Origin: Anaeromassilibacillus sp. An250
GTDB lineage: Bacteria; Bacillota; Clostridia; Oscillospirales; Acutalibacteraceae
NCBI RefSeq assembly: GCF_002159845.1
Contig: NZ_NFJK01000007.1
Span: 93,501 to 157,500 of the forward strand
DNA length: 64,000 nucleotides
Reading direction: 5' to 3'
Shown piece after piece: positions 1-7,954 of this stretch. Position 1 is the first letter of the stretch. The number at the start of each line of letters is the position of its first letter. The notes under the pieces are model-generated. The model made no database searches and was not told the DNA's origin. It saw nothing but the letters and a program-made list of their open reading frames with translations. The position numbers and the translations under genes were made by a program.

Positions 1-495
1 CTTCTGGCCGCCGCTCAACACGCCGATCGGCATTCCCATCTGCGCGTCGTCAAACCCCAGCCCCAGAAGGGTGGAACGCGCCCGCGCCCGGCAGGTGAGC
101 CCGCCCAACCGGACGAACTGGTCGTTGAGGAGCGCTTGGCGCTCGATCAGCGCGTCGGTGGGATGCGCCTGCAATGCCAGGTTGATTTCCTCCAATTCCT
201 TCTCCATTGCGAGCAGGTCGGAAAAGACGGTGAGCACCTCGCTGTAGGCGCTGCGTTCCAAATCGCGGCAGACGTGCTGTTCCATATATCCCAGCACAGT
301 GGCATTGGCCTTATAGATATTGCCGCTGTCGGCGTCGAGTTCCCCGGTTAAAATCTTAAAGAGGGTGGTTTTCCCGGAGCCATTGACCCCAACCAAGCCA
401 ACGCGATCGTTTTCCTGAATCTCAAAGGACGCATTGCGGAACACAAGGTCGGTGCCAAAGGATTTATTCAAATTGCTTGCACTCAGCAAAGCCAT
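1..495 (-). CDS. ABC-F family ATP-binding protein (partial, N-terminal 165 residues)
   Basis: The first ATPase domain of an ABC-F protein, a soluble tandem-ATPase family that acts on the ribosome (translation factors or antibiotic protection) rather than in transport. The visible part has a Walker A motif GVNGSGKTT at residues 36-44 and the signature LSGGQ at 160-164, separated by a helical stretch rich in Glu and Leu. The start is ATG at 495, preceded by AAAGGAG at good spacing. The reading frame is open to base 1, so the linker and second ATPase domain lie outside the window. Family membership is clear from the N-terminal pattern (MALLSASNLNKSFG) and the lack of a membrane domain. The subfamily (EttA-like or resistance-type) cannot be decided from this fragment. 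Confidence 0.9.
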   Translation of the reverse strand, partial: MALLSASNLNKSFGTDLVFRNASFEIQENDRVGLVGVNGSGKTTLFKILTGELDADSGNIYKANATVLGYMEQHVCRDLERSAYSEVLTVFSDLLAMEKELEEINLALQAHPTDALIERQALLNDQFVRLGGLTCRARARSTLLGLGFDDAQMGMPIGVLSGGQK

Positions 496-532
496 GGAAA
501 TTCTCCTTTTGTGGGCAAAGATGCCCGGTCAT

Positions 533-563
533 AAAAATAGGGAACGCCCAAAGACGTTCCCTT
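533..563 (-). terminator. Intrinsic terminator after the 591-1028 gene
   Basis: A 7-bp inverted repeat (GGGAACG/CGTTCCC) with an 8-base loop. On the minus strand it is followed by TATTTTTAT. It lies between the stop at 591 and the ABC-F start at 495. Confidence 0.65.
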
Positions 564-590
564 CCATTATAAAGAATTCCCAGCATGAAA

Positions 591-1028
591 TCAAGATAGA
601 TGCTGCTTTAATATCTCGATGGATTTTTGCTGCCCCCGGATGAATTCCTCTGCGAGCTTTTTGGCCCCGGCATCAGCTTCATCCAGCTGGTTCAGCTTTT
701 TGGTCATATCCACGATGCCCATGGTGGTGCCGTTGATCATCATCTCCGCGATATGCGTGGGGGAGGAATCCATCAGCGTGTTCATTTGTACTGAGCCCCA
801 CAGCATGGCTTTCTTCATGGCGGATTCTGCATCCGGGGTTTCGCCGGCCTCTGCAAGCATACGCTCGGTTTTGACAGCAAGCCCTTTGTAGGTTTGGCGC
901 TGGCGTTCGATTTCCTCGCGCAGGCTTTCGTCTTTGACTTTTGGGGTGACCAGGTTGGTCGCTTCAATCCCCATATGGGAGGCCTCATAGAGTTCCTTTA
1001 ACAGCTGGACATTTTGATTTTGGACCAT
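591..1028 (-). CDS. Small helical protein of unknown function (145 aa)
   Basis: I do not recognise this protein with certainty. It is 145 residues, highly charged, has no signal peptide or membrane segment, and appears all-helical, with a long Glu/Arg-rich helix at about 28-60 and a Met-rich stretch (MDSSPTHIAEMMINGTTMG) at about 86-104. The overall feel is of a four-helix, ferritin-like bundle such as those in the DUF2383-type families, but I cannot assign metal ligands. I chose ATG at 1028 (MVQNQN) because AAAGGCGG sits about 8 bases upstream. An in-frame ATG 45 bases further up has no ribosome site. It is a single-gene unit with its own terminator. Inference: a small housekeeping or stress protein. 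Confidence 0.6.
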   Translation of the reverse strand: MVQNQNVQLLKELYEASHMGIEATNLVTPKVKDESLREEIERQRQTYKGLAVKTERMLAEAGETPDAESAMKKAMLWGSVQMNTLMDSSPTHIAEMMINGTTMGIVDMTKKLNQLDEADAGAKKLAEEFIRGQQKSIEILKQHLS

Positions 1029-1331
1029 ACTTTTTGCCGCCTTTCTGTTTTTGGTTAGTATGTGCGCCGGCATGCCCGTTTAATCTGGCTTTTTTTCGGG
1101 GAGGATGGTATAATACAGTTCAGTGTAAGCGGCAGCGAACTTCAAATGATTTTTCCCAAGAGGTTTTGATGCAGCAATCAGCTGCAAATTCCCGGCTGCG
1201 ATCGAAACACATGGGACAGACCGCCTGATGCAATGGCCTTATCCCTTCAAACGACGGGATTCAAACGTCAAAAGATGTGAAACGTGTTATAATAAAAAGA
1301 ACGGTATCTAGCAAGAAAATGAGGTGTATGA
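1029..1331. other. Intergenic region with two TATAAT elements and a possible 19-codon ORF
   Basis: No convincing protein gene. TATAAT hexamers occur on the plus strand at 1109-1114 and 1288-1293, the second 44 bases before the 1332 gene and probably its promoter, though neither has a good -35. Between them a 19-codon ORF (1169-1228) follows AAGAGG. It could be a leader peptide or chance. A weak hairpin (ATCCC/GGGAT) lies near 1241-1260. Confidence 0.3.
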
Positions 1332-2117
1332 ATGATGCGAACAGGTATTTCCACAGCCTGTCTTTATCCTTTGGAGTTGGAGCGCTCCTTTCAAACGCTT
1401 CTCTCCCTGGATTTTCGTTTGTTTGAGGTGTTCTTAAATACTTTTTCAGAGTTTACGCCGGATTATCTGCGGCAACTGCGCAATGTGGCGGATGCATACG
1501 GTGCGGAGATTAAATCGGTACATCCGTTTACCTCCGGCTATGAAGGGTTCCTATTGTTTTCTGAATACGAACGCCGGTTTGAGGATAGTTTGGAGTTTTA
1601 TAAACAGTATTTTGATGCGGCAAACTGTCTGGGTGCTTCGATTGTGGTGCTGCACGGGCAAAGGGACTATGCCAATGCTGGCATTTCCGAAGAGACCTAT
1701 TTTGAACGGTATGCGACGCTCTATGCGTTGGGGCAGTGCTACGGCGTAACCGTTGCGCAGGAAAATGTCAATAAGTTTCGCAGTGAGTCCCCTGGGTTTC
1801 TCCGGCGGATGCGCGCGTATCTGGGGGATACGTGCGCATTTGTGATCGACTTGAAGCAGGCAGTCCGCGCAGGGCAGGACCCTTTTGCGGTCTGTGAAGC
1901 CATGGGGGAGCGGATTGTCCATGTGCATATCAACGACAACGCCCCCGGCTACGATTGCCTGCTGCCTGGCCGCGGGACCGTGGATTTTCAGCGGTTCCGG
2001 GAGATGCTGCTCGGTTTTCATTACCAAGGAGATTTGATGATTGAGGTTTATCGCAAGAACTTTTCGGCCCTTTCGGAATTGCAGGAGGCAAGGGACGTTG
2101 TACAACAGCTCGTATAA
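1332..2117 (+). CDS. Sugar phosphate isomerase/epimerase-like TIM barrel (xylose isomerase-like fold)
   Basis: A 261-residue member of the AP-endonuclease-2/xylose-isomerase-like TIM-barrel superfamily. The metal-site pattern is visible in order: SVHPF near residue 63, VVLHGQ near 110, VAQEN (Glu) near 142, FVIDLKQ (Asp) near 178, HVHIND near 200 and MIEVY (Glu) near 236. That is the usual set of His, Glu and Asp ligands for a divalent metal. No signal or membrane segment is present. The start ATG follows GAGGTGTATGA. It is monocistronic between a TATAAT-bearing intergenic region and the nrdR promoter. The substrate cannot be told from sequence. Sugar or inositol isomerase/epimerase activity is the family expectation. 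Confidence 0.8.
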   Translation: MMRTGISTACLYPLELERSFQTLLSLDFRLFEVFLNTFSEFTPDYLRQLRNVADAYGAEIKSVHPFTSGYEGFLLFSEYERRFEDSLEFYKQYFDAANCLGASIVVLHGQRDYANAGISEETYFERYATLYALGQCYGVTVAQENVNKFRSESPGFLRRMRAYLGDTCAFVIDLKQAVRAGQDPFAVCEAMGERIVHVHINDNAPGYDCLLPGRGTVDFQRFREMLLGFHYQGDLMIEVYRKNFSALSELQEARDVVQQLV

Positions 2118-2149
2118 AGGAAAAAGCGACCCTTTTCGGACAAAACATC

Positions 2150-2179
2150 TTGCATTTTTTCTCATAAATATGTTACAAT
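2150..2179 (+). promoter_or_regulatory. Promoter of nrdR
   Basis: TTGCAT (2150-2155), an 18-base spacer, then TACAAT (2174-2179), about 41 bases before the nrdR start. It fits a housekeeping sigma-A promoter. Confidence 0.6.
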
Positions 2180-2219
2180 TTGATAAAATCATACAATTTC
2201 TTGTGGAGGGGTAATAGCT

Positions 2220-2681
2220 GTGAAATGTCCGTATTGTGGTTATGATGAAAGTAAAGTGATCGATTCGCGCCCAACGGACGAAGGGGAACGTATTCGGCGG
2301 CGTAGGGAATGCTTAAAATGTGGGAAACGTTTCACAACTTATGAGGTCATCGAGACAGTTCCGATCATTGTCATTAAAAAGGATAAATCCCGCGAGAGCT
2401 TCGACCGCAATAAGTTGTTGAATGGCCTTTTGCGCGCCTGTGAGAAACGCCCGGTTTCCATTGATACCTTAGAGCGTGTTGTGGATGAAATCGAGGGAAG
2501 CTTGCAGAATTCCTTGGATCGCGAGGTCCCATCAAGCCTGATTGGAAAGTACGCGATGGAGAAATTGAAAACCATCGATGAGGTTGCATATGTGCGCTTT
2601 GCCTCCGTCTATCGTGAATTCAAGGATATTGCAACCTTTAAAGAAGAATTGGACCGGATGATGAAAGCCCGCAGGGATTGA
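2220..2681 (+). CDS. nrdR: Transcriptional repressor NrdR
   Basis: NrdR is the nucleotide-sensing repressor of ribonucleotide reductase genes. At 153 residues it has the family's normal length. It has an N-terminal zinc ribbon with Cys3, Cys6, Cys31 and Cys34 (MKCPYCG ... CLKCGKRF) and the conserved RIRRRREC segment, followed by the ATP-cone domain at about 49-139 ([17 protein letters not shown] ... [12 protein letters not shown]). The start is GTG at 2220, set by GGAGGGG about 10 bases upstream. It has its own promoter and a strong terminator directly after the stop, so it is probably monocistronic. No ribonucleotide reductase gene is in the window, so its targets lie elsewhere. Confidence 0.97.
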   Translation: MKCPYCGYDESKVIDSRPTDEGERIRRRRECLKCGKRFTTYEVIETVPIIVIKKDKSRESFDRNKLLNGLLRACEKRPVSIDTLERVVDEIEGSLQNSLDREVPSSLIGKYAMEKLKTIDEVAYVRFASVYREFKDIATFKEELDRMMKARRD

Positions 2682-2695
2682 TTGTATACGAGAGA

Positions 2696-2724
2696 AGATG
2701 GCGCAGTTTTGTGCCATCTTTTTT
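2696..2724 (+). terminator. Intrinsic terminator of nrdR
   Basis: A ten-pair stem (AGATGGCGCA paired with TGTGCCATCT, one G-U pair), a 4-base loop and a run of six T. The ribosome site of the next gene begins within a few bases of the T run. Confidence 0.85.
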
Positions 2725-2738
2725 ATGGAGGGATTGCC

Positions 2739-3533
2739 ATGGCGGTTGTAAATCCAAAGGTGGACGGTGGGAAGCCGTTTGATTGGGGAAAGGCATCCGC
2801 AGATTATGCAAAATATCGGGACATCTATCCCGAAATGTTTTACCGGCAGATTTTAGACGCCGGCCTATGTGTACAGGGGCAAACCGTTTTGGACTTGGGG
2901 ACGGGGACGGGAGTTTTGCCGCGCAACCTGTACCGCTATGGCGCGCAGTTTGTAGGGATCGATCTTTCGCCGGAACAGATTGAACAGGCCCGGCGGCTCG
3001 CAAAACAGGCGGGTATGCAGATCGATTTCTTTGCTTGCCCGGCGGAATCCGTGGATTTTCCGGATCATACTTTTGATGTGGTCACAGCGTGCCAGTGCTT
3101 TTTCTATTTTGATGCAAAGAAGCTTTTGCCAAACTTGCGACGGATGCTCCGGCCCGGGGGACGGCTTGCGATCCTCTATATGGCATGGCTGCCGGGGGAG
3201 GACCCCATTGCACGTGCAAGCGAGCAATTGGTACTCCGCTATAATCCGTCCTGGAGCGGCGGGGGAGAGACCAGGCATCCCATCGAACTGCCTCCTGAAA
3301 CCGAGATGTATTTTACGGTCGAACAGGAATACCTGTTCGATTTAAAGATTCCGTTTACCCGGGAAAGCTGGAACGGCAGAATGAAGGCATGCAGAGGGAT
3401 CGGGGCGTCCCTCTCTGAAAAGGAAGTAGCGGCGTTTGAAGAAGCACATATGCAGCTTTTGCAGCAAATTGCGCCGGAACATTTTTTCATTGAACACTAT
3501 GCGGCGATGACCGTTTTGCGCGTTAAAAAATAG
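2739..3533 (+). CDS. Class I SAM-dependent methyltransferase
   Basis: A Rossmann-fold methyltransferase of 264 residues. Motif I is VLDLGTGTGVLPRNLY at about 50-65, the acidic residue after strand 2 is in FVGIDLSPEQ, and the post-motif segment FDVVTACQCFFYFD is of the UbiE/COQ5-like Methyltransf_11 type. I chose ATG at 2739 because ATGGAGGG lies just upstream. A longer frame would begin inside the nrdR terminator. The C-terminal half (about 150-264) is less typical and probably forms the substrate pocket. The substrate is unknown. It has no operon partner: nrdR ends upstream with a terminator and a convergent gene lies downstream. Confidence 0.88.
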   Translation: MAVVNPKVDGGKPFDWGKASADYAKYRDIYPEMFYRQILDAGLCVQGQTVLDLGTGTGVLPRNLYRYGAQFVGIDLSPEQIEQARRLAKQAGMQIDFFACPAESVDFPDHTFDVVTACQCFFYFDAKKLLPNLRRMLRPGGRLAILYMAWLPGEDPIARASEQLVLRYNPSWSGGGETRHPIELPPETEMYFTVEQEYLFDLKIPFTRESWNGRMKACRGIGASLSEKEVAAFEEAHMQLLQQIAPEHFFIEHYAAMTVLRVKK

Positions 3534-3664
3534 GCCGGCCAGTGAAGCATTTTGGCCGTTTGCGAGGTTTATATATCGGAAGCCATGGTGCGCCTGTTCA
3601 GACAGAAGTGTGTTAGATGTTGTGCTGGATCGCCCACAATGGTTACAAAGGGATATAAACATAT

Positions 3665-3706
3665 AAAAAAGACAAGCTGGGAAATCTTTTCCCAGCTTGT
3701 CTTTTT
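3665..3706. terminator. Bidirectional intrinsic terminator
   Basis: A 12-bp GC-containing stem (GACAAGCTGGGA and its complement) flanked by A6 on the left and T6 on the right. It serves both the methyltransferase (plus) and the PASTA protein (minus). Confidence 0.9.
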
Positions 3707-3724
3707 TATATAACCCATTGCCAA

Positions 3725-5464
3725 TTATTCCACCAAGGGAATAGACGATTGCTCTTCTGTAGACGGTTCCGCAGGTTCGGAAAGCAACGCATCCGGATTT
3801 TCCGGACCCTTGCTGATGACGATGACCACCTGAGACCCATAGGGAAGTTCGCTCCCTTCCTCCAAGCCTTGGTAGCCGATCGCATAACCGGATGGAATCG
3901 TATCGCTGAATGCTTCGGCCTTTGTAGGGACAAAGCCTGCCGCGGTAACCGTTGTGGAAGCATCCGCGAGTGTTTTCCCAGCGATGGGCGGCAAGGTGCG
4001 GATCTCCGGACCCTTGCTTACCACCACAACGATGGAGCCGCCGCGTTCCATTTCTTCCCCAGGGGCAGGCGATTGCGAGATGACTTCGCCCTCCGGAACC
4101 GCATCGTTGAATTCTTCGGAGGAGCGGAGCACTTGATAGTCTGCCCCGGAGGAAGTGACCTCAATTAAAGAATCGTAGTTCTGCCCGATTAGGTTCGGAG
4201 CTTCGATCTTATCGTTTGGAATGGCCGACTCGCCAGGGGTTAACTGTAGCATAGCCGCTTCTTCGCCGCCGGATGCGTCGGAAGAGGATAAACTGGTTTC
4301 GGCTCCAGACTCCAGCCCTTCAGAGGTCTGTGTTTGGATAAAAGGCCCTCCATAAGAAAGCCAAATAACGCCGACGGCTGTAAACAAGACCAGCGCCACC
4401 AAGCAAGGAATTAACATCCAGGCCGCCGTGTGTTCTTTCTTTTGGGGAGGTTCCCGATTTTCAAGCCCTTCCGAAAGTTCCGGCCCCTCGATTGTAGCTG
4501 TAATCGTTGGTGCAGCGGAAAGCTCGGCACGCAACCGCTCAAATGTAGTTGTGCGTTTGTCCGGCATAACCTGCAGTGCATTCGCCAATGCTGTCACCAC
4601 ATGGGGCGGAATGGTGCGCAAAATATTGGTCGGAATCAAAAGCCGCGGGTCTTCCCGCCGCTTGAGGGCGTCCTGTGGCAATTCCCCGGTCAATGCAAAA
4701 AACAGGGAAGCTGCAAACCCATATACGTCCGTTGATTCATCGGGCACATACCCCATCACATACTGCTCAATGGCGGCACACCCCGGCGTCAGATCGGCCG
4801 GAAGATCGGCATCCGCACGGCGGACCGGCGCAATGCAAAAGCTTCCCAGGACCATCCTTCCATCCTTCATGATGCGCAGCGTATCGGGGGAAATCCCCAA
4901 ATGGCTGATTTTTGCCGTATGCATGGTGCTCAGAGCGGAAAGGACCGGCATAAAAAGCTGCCGGGCGGCGTTCCAGTTGAGGTTGCCGCCGCTGCGTTCG
5001 ACATAATAGCGCAGCGGAATGCTGTCGTGCCATTCGGATACGGTGTAAGCAGTGTGATTCTCCTCGAAGATATCGTAAATCTGGACAATTGTGGAGAGTT
5101 CCCGCAAATGGGCAATATCACGTGCATAGCTGAGAAAATCCGCAAGGTATTCGTTGAATGCCACTTCGTTGCCCGGCAGAATACGAATATCGGCCTCGCC
5201 GTCCGTACGTTCGCATAGGCTCTGCGGGAAGAATTCCCGCACCTCTACAGGCAGGCGGAGCACCGTATCGTATCCAATATAGGTCATGCCTTCGCCGTTG
5301 TTGGATTTCATACGTCCAACAATGTACCGGTTCTGTAACATAACCCGCAGAGGCAAGGCATGCGGCGCCTGTGGCTCGCCGGACTGGCAGCCGCAATTGG
5401 GACATTCACTTTTTCCGGCTGTATCCGACATACAGTTCATGCACAGGTTTTCATAACCAGCCAT
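3725..5464 (-). CDS. PASTA-domain membrane protein with a degenerate Ser/Thr kinase domain
   Basis: A 579-residue relative of PknB/PrkC receptor kinases. In order: a Cys4 zinc ribbon (Cys8, Cys11, Cys21, Cys24); a kinase-fold domain at about 46-315; a transmembrane helix at about 348-371; an acidic Ser/Gly linker; two PASTA repeats (about 421-486 and 489-554); and an acidic tail. Key kinase residues are missing. The VAIK lysine position reads VEVR (73-76), the HRD-type loop reads HLGISPDT (188-195) so the catalytic Asp is Gly190, and DFG reads GSF (207-209). It is therefore probably a pseudokinase that senses muropeptide or peptidoglycan outside and signals by binding inside. The start ATG at 5464 has GGAGG 7 bases upstream. 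It stands alone, without the stp phosphatase partner usual for PrkC. Confidence 0.88.
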   Translation of the reverse strand: MAGYENLCMNCMSDTAGKSECPNCGCQSGEPQAPHALPLRVMLQNRYIVGRMKSNNGEGMTYIGYDTVLRLPVEVREFFPQSLCERTDGEADIRILPGNEVAFNEYLADFLSYARDIAHLRELSTIVQIYDIFEENHTAYTVSEWHDSIPLRYYVERSGGNLNWNAARQLFMPVLSALSTMHTAKISHLGISPDTLRIMKDGRMVLGSFCIAPVRRADADLPADLTPGCAAIEQYVMGYVPDESTDVYGFAASLFFALTGELPQDALKRREDPRLLIPTNILRTIPPHVVTALANALQVMPDKRTTTFERLRAELSAAPTITATIEGPELSEGLENREPPQKKEHTAAWMLIPCLVALVLFTAVGVIWLSYGGPFIQTQTSEGLESGAETSLSSSDASGGEEAAMLQLTPGESAIPNDKIEAPNLIGQNYDSLIEVTSSGADYQVLRSSEEFNDAVPEGEVISQSPAPGEEMERGGSIVVVVSKGPEIRTLPPIAGKTLADASTTVTAAGFVPTKAEAFSDTIPSGYAIGYQGLEEGSELPYGSQVVIVISKGPENPDALLSEPAEPSTEEQSSIPLVE

Positions 5465-5561
5465 GTCGTTTCCTCCACTTCTGTGGAACCGCATGGTGGG
5501 GCGGCTGCTCTTTGCCGCCCGGTCCTTCATCCCCTTTGGTTGTTTGATGGGAAAGACCTTT

Positions 5562-5583
5562 CCAGGAAGCGCCCGCTTCCCGG
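5562..5583. other. GC-rich hairpin between yebC and the PASTA gene
   Basis: A nine-pair stem (one G-U on the minus strand) with loop GGGC, lying between the yebC stop and the PASTA start. It has no T tract on either strand, so it is not a classic terminator. It could slow transcription or protect mRNA. Confidence 0.3.
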
Positions 5584-5640
5584 TTCCTTCGACGGTTCCT
5601 AAACTTTATACATTACTATTGTTGCAGAAAGGAACCGTTT

Positions 5641-6387
5641 TTATTCCTCGTCGTCTTCGTCTGCGTTCTCCCAGTTGTGCCATACGTTCTGCACGTCGTC
5701 GTTGTCTTCCAAAGCGTCCAACAGGCGGCGCATCTTAGTGATGGCGTCCTCATCGGTCAGGGTGGTGTAGGTACTCGGCACCATTTCCACTTCCGCAGAG
5801 ACGAATTCGTATCCCTTTTGCGTCAGGTCGTCCAGCACGCCGCTGAAATCATCCGGCTCTGTATAGATCTCGAAGACATCCTCGTCCGCCTGGAAATCGG
5901 AAGCGCCCGCTTCGAGGCAGTCCTCCATGACCTTGTCCTCTTCCAATCCCTCGCGCTCGATGACGAGTACACCCTTCTGCGAGAACATGAAGGAAACGCA
6001 TCCGGAGGTGCCGAGGTTTCCGCCGAATTTATCAAAGTAGTGGCGCACATCGCCGGCCGTGCGGTTGCGGTTGTCCGTCAAGGTCTCGACAATTACCGCG
6101 ATGCCGCTAGGACCATACCCCTCGTATGTAATGTTTTCATACTTGGCGTCGTCCCCTTCGCCCGCTGCCTTTTTAATGATGCGTTCAATATTTTCATTCG
6201 GCACATTAGCCGCCTTTGCTTTGGCAATACAATCCTTCAATTTGGAGTTGGAAGCCGGGTCCGGGCCGCCGCCCTCTTTTACCGCCACCGCCAATTCGCG
6301 TCCGATCTTTGTAAAGATCTTGGCTTTTGCGCCGTCTGTTTTTTCCTTCTTCCGCTTAATATTATTCCACTTCGAATGGCCTGACAT
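5641..6387 (-). CDS. yebC: YebC/PmpR family protein (TACO1-like)
   Basis: A 248-residue YebC-family protein. The family signature MSGHSKWNNIKRKKEKTDG opens the protein and is followed by the typical IFTKIGRELAVAVKEGG and the GYGPSGIAVIVE segment at about 90-101. The acidic C-terminus (NADEDDEE) is common in this family. Known members act as DNA-binding regulators or help ribosomes through proline stretches. Which role applies here is not visible. The start ATG at 6387 has GGAGGA upstream. A sigma-A promoter lies about 100 bases upstream. ruvABC, a frequent neighbour, is absent. Confidence 0.95.
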   Translation of the reverse strand: MSGHSKWNNIKRKKEKTDGAKAKIFTKIGRELAVAVKEGGGPDPASNSKLKDCIAKAKAANVPNENIERIIKKAAGEGDDAKYENITYEGYGPSGIAVIVETLTDNRNRTAGDVRHYFDKFGGNLGTSGCVSFMFSQKGVLVIEREGLEEDKVMEDCLEAGASDFQADEDVFEIYTEPDDFSGVLDDLTQKGYEFVSAEVEMVPSTYTTLTDEDAITKMRRLLDALEDNDDVQNVWHNWENADEDDEE

Positions 6388-6484
6388 AGAAAAATCCTCC
6401 TGCCTGTTCCAGATGGCTGGCGATCAAACCGTCTTCCAAGGAACCCCCAGCCTACTGTGTTTTTATACGTTTACAATACGTTTT

Positions 6485-6513
6485 ATCATATCACAATTTT
6501 TTGTACCTGACAA
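6485..6513 (-). promoter_or_regulatory. Promoter of yebC
   Basis: Reading the minus strand: TTGTCA (6508-6513), a 17-base spacer, TATGAT (6485-6490). It lies about 98 bases before the yebC ATG. Confidence 0.6.
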
Positions 6514-6577
6514 GATAATAACAACCCATCGGGAGACATTCCTCTTAGAAAATCCTCTCGAAAGGGAAGAGACACCC

Positions 6578-7714
6578 TCAAATCAGTGTCCGGCCGTCGC
6601 AGTATTTGCATTCGAGCATATCGCCTGTTTCGAAATAAAGCCGCGGCAGATAGGGCTCCGTCTTGGTAATGCACTTGGGGTTGGAGCATTCCACCGGGTG
6701 GGAAGACTGCGTCGGCGGCTTTTTGCGCTTGTACTGGGGATTCATCAGCATGCTGAAGATCAACGCCATGCGCGCATACATCCCATAGACCGTCTGTTTA
6801 AAATAAGCGGCGCGCGGGTCCTCATCCACGTCCGGCGTAATTTCGTCTACGCGCGGCAGAGGATGCAGCACCTTCAAGTCCCGTTTGCCCATGTTCAATT
6901 TTTCCCGGTCGAGTACGTAGACGCCCTTTTGCGCTTCGTATTGTTCGCGGGTCGCGAAACGTTCCTGTTGGATGCGCGTCATATAGAGCACGTCCAGCAT
7001 GGGCATTGCTTCACTCAGGCTGGAAACTTCCACATATTTGCACCCGGCGGCGTTCATGATGTCCTTGACATAATTGGGCAGGGCCAATTCCGGCGTGGAA
7101 ATCAAAACAAAGGAGTTGTTGTGGTACCGTGTCATGGTCTTAATCAGCGAATGCACGGTGCGCCCGTACTTGAGGTCGCCGCATAGGCCGATGCACAGGT
7201 TGTCCAAACGTCCCTTTTCATTATATAAGGTAACGAGATCCGTCAATGTCTGCGTCGGATGCAGGTGCCCGCCGTCGCCCGCGTTGATGACCGGGACACG
7301 CGAGTACATCGCTGCGGCTTCCGCCGCGCCTTCCAGCGGATGGCGGACCACCAAAATGTCCGCGTAGCCGCTTACAACCGTCACCGTATCCTTCAAGCTC
7401 TCGCCCTTGCTGACCGAGGAGCTCTGCGGATTGTCAAAACCGATGATCTCGCCTCCCAAACGGAGCATTGCCGTTTGGAACGACATCTTTGTGCGGGTTG
7501 ACGGTTCATAAAACAAGGTTGCCATGATCTTGCCGCGGCAGGACTCGCAGTATTCCTTTGGATAATTCCGAATCTGATTGGCCAGCGCGATCATCTCACC
7601 GATCTCTGCCAAGCTGGATTGATCCAAATCGATCATGTTGCTGATCTGCACAATGCCTCCCAGCTTGCTGAGCTTTACCTCGCCGCGCAATTTGCTGATA
7701 TCCAAGCATACCAC
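6578..7714 (-). CDS. pyrB: Aspartate carbamoyltransferase catalytic chain with a fused PyrI-like zinc domain
   Basis: Catalyses carbamoyl phosphate + L-aspartate to N-carbamoylaspartate, the committed step of pyrimidine synthesis. It resembles the E. coli-type catalytic chain: FYEPSTRTKMSF (carbamoyl-phosphate loop), HPTQTLTDL, GDLKYGRTVHSL and HPLPRVDEI. After the normal end (about residue 320) it carries a short tail with Cys343-x4-Cys348-x20-Cys369-x2-Cys372 (CSNPKCIT ... CKYC), matching the zinc domain of the regulatory chain PyrI but without PyrI's nucleotide-binding half. The start is uncertain. GTG at 7714 is the longest but lies about 10 bases after the likely transcription start and has no ribosome site. 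GTG at 7651, behind GGGAGG, and ATG at 7636 are alternatives. No other pyr gene is adjacent. Confidence 0.95.
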   Translation of the reverse strand: MVCLDISKLRGEVKLSKLGGIVQISNMIDLDQSSLAEIGEMIALANQIRNYPKEYCESCRGKIMATLFYEPSTRTKMSFQTAMLRLGGEIIGFDNPQSSSVSKGESLKDTVTVVSGYADILVVRHPLEGAAEAAAMYSRVPVINAGDGGHLHPTQTLTDLVTLYNEKGRLDNLCIGLCGDLKYGRTVHSLIKTMTRYHNNSFVLISTPELALPNYVKDIMNAAGCKYVEVSSLSEAMPMLDVLYMTRIQQERFATREQYEAQKGVYVLDREKLNMGKRDLKVLHPLPRVDEITPDVDEDPRAAYFKQTVYGMYARMALIFSMLMNPQYKRKKPPTQSSHPVECSNPKCITKTEPYLPRLYFETGDMLECKYCDGRTLI

Positions 7715-7732
7715 CCCATTCTTATTTTTTCC

Positions 7733-7761
7733 ATTCTATCACCCTTTCCTGCATTTTACAA
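7733..7761 (-). promoter_or_regulatory. Promoter of pyrB
   Basis: Minus strand: TTGTAA (7756-7761), a 17-base spacer, TAGAAT (7733-7738). Transcription would start only about 10 bases before GTG 7714, which favours a start codon further inside pyrB or a leaderless message. Confidence 0.5.
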
Positions 7762-7826
7762 GCGCATTCCCGTCAAAGCGCACAGTACGGCCAGATATTG
7801 ACAGGCTGAAATTAACAGAACGACTC

Positions 7827-7855
7827 TTGACAATTCTCCGGCTTTTTCGTAAAAT
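7827..7855 (+). promoter_or_regulatory. Strong sigma-A promoter of the activase operon
   Basis: TTGACA (7827-7832), an exact 17-base spacer, TAAAAT (7850-7855). It gives a leader of about 95 bases. Confidence 0.75.
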
Positions 7856-7897
7856 GTGTTATCAGATATTTAATGTAGTTAACTTTTTTAAATTGGG

Positions 7898-7922
7898 ATG
7901 GCCGCATCGTATGTGCGGCCAT
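7898..7922 (+). other. Perfect inverted repeat in the activase operon leader
   Basis: A 9-bp perfect stem (ATGGCCGCA/TGCGGCCAT) with a 7-base loop in the 5' leader. No T run follows, so it is not a terminator. It could be an operator or an mRNA-stability hairpin. Confidence 0.45.
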
Positions 7923-7954
7923 ATAGCGGCTAAAAGGCCAGAAGAGGGTGTCAT

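Noticed and set aside
1169..1228. 19-codon ORF after AAGAGG
   Set aside because: Too short and unsupported. Kept only as a remark in the intergenic entry.
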